Shown: in pieces, positions 1 to 5,523 of the stretch
Layout: the number at the start of each line of letters is the position of its first letter
How positions within the stretch are numbered: position 1 is the first letter of the stretch
NCBI GenBank assembly: GCA_003506735.1
Contig: DNYS01000242.1
Coordinates: 1-11,687, forward strand
Direction of reading: 5' to 3'
Length of the DNA stretch: 11,687 nucleotides
Source of the DNA: Nitrospinota bacterium
GTDB lineage: Bacteria; UBA8248
The notes under the pieces: model-generated
Seen by the model: the letters and a program-made list of their open reading frames with translations, nothing else
Database searches by the model: none
Told to the model about the DNA's origin: nothing
Made by a program: the position numbers and the translations under genes

Positions 1-134
1 AATATACTCAAGGTTGATTGGACTGCGAAAGACTTTTCCATAATCTCAAATAAATGACGCAATTCATATAAGATTACACTAGTCCGATTCCCCCAAACAA
101 ACTCTAGAACCTGACTTCCTTCAACTCTGAGCAT
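1..134 (-). CDS. Hypothetical protein, N-terminal part, cut by window edge
   Basis: On the minus strand an ATG at 134 opens a frame that runs 44 codons without a stop to the left edge of the window. The peptide starts MLRVEGSQVLEFVWGNR and has a natural-looking mix of hydrophobic and charged residues. It lies 42 bp downstream of the 57-residue frame at 177-350, in the same direction, so the two could form a small operon. No clear Shine-Dalgarno sequence precedes the ATG, because the upstream bases are A-rich. The region has about 36% GC, far below the rest of the window. I do not recognise the family. Support is only an open frame in AT-rich DNA and plausible composition, so it could be a chance frame. 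Confidence 0.35.
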   Translation of the reverse strand, partial: MLRVEGSQVLEFVWGNRTSVILYELRHLFEIMEKSFAVQSTLSI

Positions 135-176
135 CTTTTGTTTTTCTACTTACATTTCATAATTTAATTTGTTAAA

Positions 177-350
177 TTAATTATCTTCTTTATCGAATTT
201 CAAATCAGAAAGGTCCGGAAAATTCGCTGCCACTTCTGTCAACCCACCCATTAAGACATCACTACTGAGAAGGGTCTTTGTTTTCAAGCCAACGGTATAA
301 GCACATAGCTCAAATCCACCCGCATCAATCAATTCTTCGATTTGCTTCAC
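177..350 (-). CDS. Small hypothetical protein, 57 aa, in AT-rich island
   Basis: A GTG at 350 starts a 57-codon minus-strand frame ending in TAA at 177-179. An AAGGA ribosome binding site sits 8 nt upstream (359-363), which decides this start; an in-frame TAG lies shortly before it. The product begins VKQIEELIDAGGFELCAYTV and ends in an acidic, lysine-containing tail (SDLKFDKEDN). It has no signal peptide or membrane segment, so a soluble cytoplasmic protein is expected. Its composition looks like real protein, whereas the overlapping plus-strand frame (278-526) is rich in Q, H, N and S and looks random. I do not recognise the family. It sits in DNA of about 36% GC, suggesting a different origin from the GC-rich operon to its right. 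Confidence 0.45.
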   Translation of the reverse strand: MKQIEELIDAGGFELCAYTVGLKTKTLLSSDVLMGGLTEVAANFPDLSDLKFDKEDN

Positions 351-358
351 CTGACAAT

Positions 359-363
359 TCCTT
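359..363 (-). promoter_or_regulatory. Ribosome binding site AAGGA for the 57-aa ORF
   Basis: The minus strand reads AAGGA, then 8 nt, then GTG at 350. The spacing is ideal, and this site is the main reason to treat the short frame at 177-350 as a gene rather than chance. Confidence 0.45.
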
Positions 364-499
364 TTCTAAAAACACTTCTCAGAATAACGTCCTTGTGAAA
401 TTAGTCACTCTTCTGCAATGGACTAAAACCCTAACCGGACAAAAATTCGACCGAATCACACAAAGAAAACCAAATTTCCCCGAACAATCTCATTCATGG

Positions 500-519
500 C
501 ATAATTCTATCGAATTATG
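500..519. repeat. Perfect 8-bp inverted repeat (stem-loop)
   Basis: CATAATTC at 500-507 pairs exactly with GAATTATG at 512-519 around a 4-nt loop. It lies about 20 bp inside the AT-rich side of the composition break and about 110 bp after the stop of the last operon gene. Neither side has the T-run of a typical intrinsic terminator, so a role in ending operon transcription is unproven. A protein-binding palindrome or chance in AT-rich DNA are alternatives. Confidence 0.4.
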
Positions 520-630
520 TTCTTGAGTTAAAAACTTAATATTTAGCCCCGCGGTAAGCGAGGGCAGTTTCCGGGAGCCCGGGGAGAGCGGAGCCGGCCC
601 GCCGCCCTCAGGCGAGTTTGAAATCCGCAT

Positions 631-1272
631 CTACCCCCGGCCGGTCCTGCGGCGGCGCGATTTCATTTTTTCCACCAGCCAGCGGGTCCGCACCCACATC
701 CGCCGCCCTTTCCAGCGGCCGGATTTCACCCGGATCCGGGTGAATCCCCGGCGATCGGCCGAGAGCACCTCGACGAGCGTCCCGGGAGAAAGTCTGTAGG
801 GATAGCGCTTGCCGCGGGGCTTGCGGTAACCGCCCGCATAGTTCAGGGGAAGCCCCCGGTAGGTGGCCCGGACGAATAGCGACTTCCCGACGGGATGTCC
901 TCCCTTCATGCTCCCCTTGGCGCGGGAGGCCGCCCGCGAAGGCGCCGGCCTCGCGGAGGCCTTCATCCCGCCTCCGGGCCGTGCCGCCCGCCTCGGTCCG
1001 CCGGCACCCCGGGTTCTGGAGGCCATATCGCGAAGCCGGAGACGGACCTCATTAATGGACCTGCCATGTCTCTGAAGAATCTGGGTGTGGGCCAGCATTT
1101 GCCTGCGGATGAACTCGACTTTTGTTTGGACCAATTTCTGGTCCTTCACGTAGACTTCTTTTTTAATGATGTATCCGCATCCGGATATGAGCAAGGGAAG
1201 CAAGGCGAACCATATTCCGCCGCGCAAAACCTTTTGTCTTGATCCGAGTGACCCTGGCTTGATGTAACCCAT
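631..1272 (-). CDS. Lipoprotein with coiled region and C-terminal SH3-like domain
   Basis: This is a 213-residue predicted lipoprotein. The hydrophobic signal (WFALLPLLISGC) ends in a lipobox with Cys32 as the lipidation site, which places the protein in an envelope membrane facing the periplasm. Residues about 35-85 are charged and probably helical. Residues about 85-135 form a low-complexity Gly/Ala/Arg/Pro linker. The last 75 residues, with GTLVEVLSADRRGFTRIRV and a following GRRMWV, resemble a bacterial SH3-like domain, a fold often used to bind cell-wall peptides. The ATG at 1272 is preferred because GAGGG lies 5 nt upstream; an ATG at 1284 overlaps the kinase stop (ATGA) and is also possible. 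It is the last gene of the operon. The protein is very basic, especially at the end. The exact role is unknown. Confidence 0.8.
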   Translation of the reverse strand: MGYIKPGSLGSRQKVLRGGIWFALLPLLISGCGYIIKKEVYVKDQKLVQTKVEFIRRQMLAHTQILQRHGRSINEVRLRLRDMASRTRGAGGPRRAARPGGGMKASARPAPSRAASRAKGSMKGGHPVGKSLFVRATYRGLPLNYAGGYRKPRGKRYPYRLSPGTLVEVLSADRRGFTRIRVKSGRWKGRRMWVRTRWLVEKMKSRRRRTGRG

Positions 1273-1277
1273 CCGTA

Positions 1278-1282
1278 CCCTC
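1278..1282 (-). promoter_or_regulatory. Ribosome binding site GAGGG deciding the SH3 lipoprotein start
   Basis: The minus strand reads GAGGG, 5 nt, then ATG at 1272. The alternative ATG at 1284 has only a weak AGGG 12 nt away. The site overlaps the TGA stop of the upstream kinase gene (1281-1283), suggesting translational coupling. Confidence 0.45.
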
Positions 1283-2114
1283 ATACCGGATACCAACCCT
1301 CGATGGGCGGCATCACGACCAACTCGCTGTTTAATGATTCCACTCCCTCAAATGCGCCTGCGATGCTTTCGGAGAGATCCTTTTCATCTTGGCTGTTCAC
1401 CCTGCCATGCAGGAAAAGCTGACCGCCAGCGGAGCATTCCACCGAAATGCCGCTCGCATCGATGCGATCGTCCGTCATCAACGCGGCTTTTACTTTTTGT
1501 GCAAATGATAGATTCCGCAGTTCCTCCGAGGAGGAGGGCGCATCTTTTGCGAAATCCTCGCGCTTCATCAATCTCACGAGCATCCGGCCAACGGCCTCTT
1601 CCTCGAAGAACCCGGTATTCAGGACCAAATCGAAACCGCCCGGGTCTCCCCAGCGGACATCGAAAAAATAACGGGTATAGGATTTCCGCTCCTGATCGTT
1701 GTGGCGCAAAAACTCTTCCGCCATCGATGCGGATAGGCCCTCGTTGGCGACAAGCCGCCTTTGGCGCACATCCTCGGGGGCGATGATCCGGCTCCGGAAA
1801 ACGCCGGGAATGCCCGAAAGAAGGGAATTCCCTCCCCGGCCGAGAATGACATAGTTGTCGCGAAGAGCGCATTCATAAACTATCGCCCGCATGATATCGA
1901 GATAAACGAGCTGGCGATCGCGAAAAAAACGATCGACGAGCCCGGGACTCCGCTCGTCCACCCGCTCCAACTCGGCACGGACATACCCATAGGAGCGGGC
2001 GGCCTCGGCAAATCCCTCGATATCGAGGAGTTCCCAACTCAATTCCTCAGCCACTTTTTTCCCGATGGCGTCCCCGCCGCTACCTAATTCCCGAGAAATC
2101 GTTAGCACGCCCAT
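1281..2114 (-). CDS. Cytidylate-kinase-like protein with C-terminal BON domain
   Basis: The product is 277 residues. The N-terminal part (about 1-185) matches the cytidylate-kinase-like family: a start of MGVLTISRELGSGGDAIGKK with the family's GSGG nucleotide loop, a central VILGRGGN motif (89-96), and a basic arginine/helical lid region (about 115-150). Such proteins are predicted P-loop NMP kinases, and CMP would be a sensible substrate here, but this is inferred. After a linker, residues about 203-268 look like a BON domain (alternating helix/strand with LFLHGRVNSQDE and a conserved late VESLNSELVV). BON domains usually bind phospholipid or attach to membranes. The ATG at 2114 is chosen because the kinase fold starts there and GGGAGA lies 8 nt upstream; a frame open to 2195 has no such support. 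It overlaps the small lipoprotein gene by 35 bp. Confidence 0.8.
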   Translation of the reverse strand: MGVLTISRELGSGGDAIGKKVAEELSWELLDIEGFAEAARSYGYVRAELERVDERSPGLVDRFFRDRQLVYLDIMRAIVYECALRDNYVILGRGGNSLLSGIPGVFRSRIIAPEDVRQRRLVANEGLSASMAEEFLRHNDQERKSYTRYFFDVRWGDPGGFDLVLNTGFFEEEAVGRMLVRLMKREDFAKDAPSSSEELRNLSFAQKVKAALMTDDRIDASGISVECSAGGQLFLHGRVNSQDEKDLSESIAGAFEGVESLNSELVVMPPIEGWYPV

Positions 2115-2274
2115 GATCTTTATCTCCCGGCTGACCCGACGGTAAAAGGGTGGCCTGTCTGTAAAGGGACGGAGGTTTGCTTTCGATAATTGCATCCAAG
2201 CTTTTCCGTATGGTCGTACAGCCGCTCAATATCGTCAAGGCAACAATTCCCGCAGCGAATAGTGGTCGCATCAT
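2080..2274 (-). CDS. Small lipoprotein, 64 aa
   Basis: The frame encodes a short N-terminal signal (MMRPLFAAGIVALTILSGC) ending in a clear LSGC lipobox, with Cys19 as the lipidation site, then a mature part of only 45 polar residues. This arrangement is typical of small envelope lipoproteins. The start could be either of two adjacent ATG codons (2274 or 2271); a run of G lies just upstream and could serve as a ribosome binding site. It begins 22 bp after the stop of the bactofilin-TPR gene, and its last 35 bp overlap the start of the kinase-BON gene in another frame. I do not recognise a family for the mature part. The lipobox makes chance unlikely. Confidence 0.65.
   Translation of the reverse strand: MMRPLFAAGIVALTILSGCTTIRKSLDAIIESKPPSLYRQATLLPSGQPGDKDHGRANDFSGIR
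2123..2128 (-). promoter_or_regulatory. Ribosome binding site GGGAGA for the kinase-BON gene
   Basis: The minus strand reads GGGAGA, 8 nt, ATG at 2114. It lies inside the 3' end of the small lipoprotein gene and supports the internal start over the longer open frame. Confidence 0.55.
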
Positions 2275-2296
2275 TCAACCCCCCCCGTTCGGGTAT

Positions 2297-4027
2297 TTAT
2301 CTCCTGGCCCGTTTAAATTTATCCAGCTGGACGCGGTAATATCGGTTGCTGGGCTCCAGTTCGATCGCTCGCTGAATGAGCGGAATCGATTTCACCGGCT
2401 GGTGGCTCCGGAAGTAAAGTTCCGCCAAAGTATCGAGGTAAAGTGGCGTGTCGGGGCGAATGTCCAATGAGCGCTTCGAGAGTTCGACTCCGCGTTCCAG
2501 GTTTTTTCCTTGCACATGAAACCACGCCAACCGGTTCAAAGCCGGGGCGGAATTCGGGTCCAGCTCCAAAACCCTGAGGAACACTGCTTTGGATTCAGCG
2601 GCCTTTCCGCTTTTCCAAAGCAGCATGCCCAATTCCAGCAAAATGACGGTCGATTTCGGATGATCCTCCCTCATTTTGAGGAGCATCCGATACGCCTTAT
2701 CGCGGCGGTTCCGCCGCATTTCGATCAACGGTATCCGAACCAGCATATCCAAATTCGATGGATGCAGGTCGGCGGCGCGCCGGTACATTGCCACCGCTTC
2801 CTTATACCGTCGGCTGGCCTCGAGCAGCGCCCCGAGGCGCGCATAGGCGTCCAGCCAGTCCGGCGCCAATTGAATCACCCTTTGGTAGGCCTCTATGGCC
2901 CCGTTCCTGTCGGCGATTTCCGTCAGGGAGCTCCCCAGTTGAAAGTATAACCGGGGCTCGTCGGGCAACGCGGCGATTCCCTTGCGGACCACCTTCACGG
3001 CCTGAACCGGCTTTTTCTCGCCCAGCAGACGCTCCACTTCGTCGAGGATGCGGGACAGGGAAGGGATGTCCTTCATTCTCGATCCGGAGCGCCTTCCCCC
3101 GCCGATTCGGGCGCGCACCTTTTCCAATCTCCGCCGAAGAACCAAATCCGCCGGGTCGTGACGAACCGCCGCGGCATAGGCGAAAACCGCTTTTTGAAAC
3201 CGCCCCGCTCCCGCGTACAGATCCCCCAGGAGAATCATCCCCCCGATATGGCCGGGCGCCTCCTTTAGGAGCTCGTTGAGGTGCCCGATGGCATCTTCAT
3301 TGCGGCCCAACCGCGCAAAATTTTTCGCCAAACGGAATCGGGCCAGGCGGGAATTTTTCCCGTTCAGCAGGACCGCCCTCTCAAGGAGGGCCGCCGCTTC
3401 GGGGAATTTCTCCTCCCGCTCCCGGAGCAGGGCTTCTCCGAGAAACGATTCCTCGCGTTGATTCTTGCTGGCGTTGGACATTCGCGGGGCGGATCGCAGG
3501 GGGAAAGACTGCGCCAGGCTGGCGAGCCTTTTAATTCGGCCCTCCACGGAATTCCAGATTCCGGGCAGCTTGCCGATAGCCGTGGTGGCTCCCGCGCCCG
3601 CCAAAAAGAGGACAATGATGCCCACCGCGAAACGGTTCCGGTATCGATTGAAGGCGAAATTCGAGGCGGATCCCGGACTCGAATCCGGCATTTTCAGGAC
3701 ACCCTCGAGACGTGCCTCAGGGCTAATTTGAACCCGAAGGGCCTGGATATCCCCCCGGTGAAGACAGCCGGCCCGCAGGTCAAGCTTATCGATGGCGATG
3801 AGATCGCCCTCGGTGCAGCCGTGGTGGATCAATTCATCGGCGATGATTTTTCCCGCCGCCTGGGCCGAGGAGCCGATTTCAAGCCGGCCGCGTCCTTCGA
3901 TCTCGCCCTTGAATTGCCCATCCAACAGAAATTTCCCCGTAAAGCGCAGAGAACCTTCCAGCCGGACGAAATCGCCGAAAAACGAAGAATCCGCTTCCGG
4001 CCATAATGGCAAACTCGATGAGGACAT
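2297..4027 (-). CDS. Bactofilin domain - transmembrane helix - TPR repeat fusion protein
   Basis: The product is 576 residues in three parts. Residues about 18-112 match a bactofilin (DUF583) beta-helix: repeated G/V/I-rich turns such as GKFLLDGQFKGEIEGRGRLE and IAIDKLDLRAGCLHRGDI. A single hydrophobic helix follows at 133-152 (FAVGIIVLFLAGAGATTAIG), preceded by arginines (RYRNR), which predicts the N-terminus in the cytoplasm. Residues about 195-575 are a series of TPR units, with typical A/Y/L/G positions and repeat-end prolines (APD, HPS, DPN, EPS). Bactofilins form cytoplasmic filaments, so the protein would tie such a scaffold to a periplasmic protein-interaction arm; this is inference. 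The ATG at 4027 starts just before the bactofilin domain. A TTG at 4129 would add 34 residues with no domain. Ordinary bactofilins are much shorter. Confidence 0.8.
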   Translation of the reverse strand: MSSSSLPLWPEADSSFFGDFVRLEGSLRFTGKFLLDGQFKGEIEGRGRLEIGSSAQAAGKIIADELIHHGCTEGDLIAIDKLDLRAGCLHRGDIQALRVQISPEARLEGVLKMPDSSPGSASNFAFNRYRNRFAVGIIVLFLAGAGATTAIGKLPGIWNSVEGRIKRLASLAQSFPLRSAPRMSNASKNQREESFLGEALLREREEKFPEAAALLERAVLLNGKNSRLARFRLAKNFARLGRNEDAIGHLNELLKEAPGHIGGMILLGDLYAGAGRFQKAVFAYAAAVRHDPADLVLRRRLEKVRARIGGGRRSGSRMKDIPSLSRILDEVERLLGEKKPVQAVKVVRKGIAALPDEPRLYFQLGSSLTEIADRNGAIEAYQRVIQLAPDWLDAYARLGALLEASRRYKEAVAMYRRAADLHPSNLDMLVRIPLIEMRRNRRDKAYRMLLKMREDHPKSTVILLELGMLLWKSGKAAESKAVFLRVLELDPNSAPALNRLAWFHVQGKNLERGVELSKRSLDIRPDTPLYLDTLAELYFRSHQPVKSIPLIQRAIELEPSNRYYRVQLDKFKRARR

Positions 4028-4146
4028 ACGCGCCCCGATGACAAAAAGGCCCGGTTTGAACCGCCCACCTCTGATTGGCCGGGCCTCGCTATCGACAACC
4101 GGTATTATCCTAGCAAACTCCAGCCCCAATCGGAAAAAAAGGGGCC
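4028..4146 (-). promoter_or_regulatory. 119-bp gap with a possible internal promoter
   Basis: This is the longest non-coding gap inside the operon. On the minus strand a GATAAT at 4104-4109 resembles a -10 box and would place a start about 70 nt before the bactofilin-TPR ATG. No good -35 match lies at the right distance. A run of seven A/T pairs (4134-4140) follows a GGGCCC, but there is no loop, so it is not a convincing terminator. A TTG at 4129 could alternatively extend the bactofilin gene into this gap. Confidence 0.2.
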
Positions 4147-5523
4147 CTAACCGCTATTTTTCCGGAAAAGCCAATATACGTGCTGATCCCAATGATTCTC
4201 AAGAATGATGCCCTCCTGCCCGGGAGGGACAAACCACGCCCGTTGGGGGGCTCCTTTGGCGGCCTCGCGGAAACTCCTTGCGGCGGAAATTTTGCCCTCC
4301 CGAATCCCGAGGCGAATCGATGCCTTATCGACTACCTTTTTCGCATCGAAATCGGATTCAGACGAAACAAAATATATCCGGTAGCCCCGCCCGGGGGGAA
4401 GAAGCCTCGCGGAGAAATGCACCATATGTCCGGGACGAACCAAAGCGGGCTTCGCGTTTTTTTGGCCCGAAAAAAATATGGGCTCCGCTCGGCCGTATCG
4501 GTCCAGGGCGAATCCGTAGACGTATCTGGGCGCCATCACTCCGATACGGCCAACGATCAAGGCCTTGGACCCGATGATCTCTCCTCCGCTCAACCGAACC
4601 CGGGCGCCCTCGGAATCAATTTTCTCCAAAACCACCTCGAACGCCGGCTTCGCCCAATACCGGGAATGGCGCGGCCGGGCACGCGGGCGAGGGGGCACCT
4701 TGGCGGCCAGCCAGGCGTCCGGCACCCATTTTCGGGGTAATTTGACCCTCGCATAGCCGAGGTAGGGCCTGGAGACCTTCAGCCGATCGGGAAGACCGAA
4801 TGCATCCTTGAGCTCCCTTTTAAAAAACAGTCTCCGGGGGGGGCGGTCCAAGACTACGGCCGCCCACACGAGAATTCGACCGCCCCTCTTCGCATAGGCT
4901 CCGTAAACGGCGGCCTCTGCTCCCAACATCGATGCCGCATGGACGACCGACCGCTCGCCGTAGCGCCCCCCCCGAATCCGTGGCCAAATCCCGTAGAGAG
5001 GATGGTCATCGCCCCACTCTGAGCCCCGCTTCGTCCGGGCGGCCCCCCGCGGCGCAACGGCTTTTTTGCCTGCCCGCCCGGGCGCTCCTCTCTCTCCGGG
5101 AGGCGCCGTAGCGGCAACACCCATCCCGGCCTCTTGCCAGGAGATGCCCTCTCCTCCATCGACGATTTCAAACATCCGGGATTTTTCCAGAGCGCTCCGA
5201 ATGGCGTTTTCTATCTTCTCGCTGAATTTTGTGCGTAAACCGCTCCGCGCCTCGGGGAATCCGGCCACGATGAGTTTCAGGGAGACGGCGGATGGATTTT
5301 CATTCCCGACGACGGGGCCGCCCGTGCGCTGGGGAAATAAGCGGGCCCGTTTTTTTTCGGCTTCGATCTCAAGGGCGGAAACCATTTTCTTGCCCATGCC
5401 CGAAACCGAACCGATCCTTCCAGGCATCTCGCGCCAGAGAATCGGCTCATACCGGCCGCATGCCGGGAGCGCGAACAAAACGACCAGAAATAAAAAGCGG
5501 GGTGGAAGAAATTTCGACGGCAT
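4147..5523 (-). CDS. Lipoprotein with FlgO/CsgG-like region, 458 aa
   Basis: A signal peptide (residues 1-21) ends in a lipobox, LPAC, with Cys22 lipidated, so the protein is envelope-bound. Residues about 80-125 (FSEKIENAIRSALEKSRMFEIVD) and about 195-240 (ASMLGAEAAVYGAY, then ILVWAAVVLD) follow the pattern of FlgO/CsgG-type domains: a helix of predicted subunits ending in 'MFEIVD', then 'GA.AAVYG' and a beta strand of ligand-type repeats. Between them (about 135-175) is an Ala/Gly/Arg-rich insertion. The end (about 345-400, with FSGQKNAKPALVRPGHMVHF and YRIYFVSS) loosely resembles DUF4384 beta-structure. This assignment is by eye and tentative; the lipobox is sound. Its ATG shares one base with the kdsA stop (TGATG at 5523), indicating translational coupling. 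Confidence 0.65.
   Translation of the reverse strand: MPSKFLPPRFLFLVVLFALPACGRYEPILWREMPGRIGSVSGMGKKMVSALEIEAEKKRARLFPQRTGGPVVGNENPSAVSLKLIVAGFPEARSGLRTKFSEKIENAIRSALEKSRMFEIVDGGEGISWQEAGMGVAATAPPGERGAPGRAGKKAVAPRGAARTKRGSEWGDDHPLYGIWPRIRGGRYGERSVVHAASMLGAEAAVYGAYAKRGGRILVWAAVVLDRPPRRLFFKRELKDAFGLPDRLKVSRPYLGYARVKLPRKWVPDAWLAAKVPPRPRARPRHSRYWAKPAFEVVLEKIDSEGARVRLSGGEIIGSKALIVGRIGVMAPRYVYGFALDRYGRAEPIFFSGQKNAKPALVRPGHMVHFSARLLPPGRGYRIYFVSSESDFDAKKVVDKASIRLGIREGKISAARSFREAAKGAPQRAWFVPPGQEGIILENHWDQHVYWLFRKNSG

Larger units (their letters stand above)
351..540. other. AT-rich stretch without a convincing gene
   Basis: This part of the AT-rich block has stop codons in the minus-strand frames. 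Its one long plus-strand frame (278-526, TTG start) has an unnatural composition and overlaps the better-supported 57-residue ORF. I see no tRNA, clear promoter or transposase remnant. It holds the ribosome binding site of the small ORF (359-363) and a perfect 8-bp stem-loop (500-519). Its right border at about 541 is where composition jumps to GC-rich DNA. Confidence 0.5.

Noticed and set aside
160..179. AT-only 8-bp inverted repeat at the stop of the 57-residue ORF
   Set aside because: A stem made only of A and T with no T-run after it is too weak to call a terminator.
278..526. 82-codon plus-strand frame with TTG start in the AT-rich block
   Set aside because: Composition is rich in Q, H, N and S and looks random, the purine-rich stretch upstream is too close to the TTG, and it overlaps the better-supported minus-strand 57-residue ORF.
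541..630. Possible intrinsic terminator after the last operon gene
   Set aside because: The stretch has G/C-rich short inverted repeats (for example GAGGGC and GCCCTC far apart), but no compact stem followed by a T-run.
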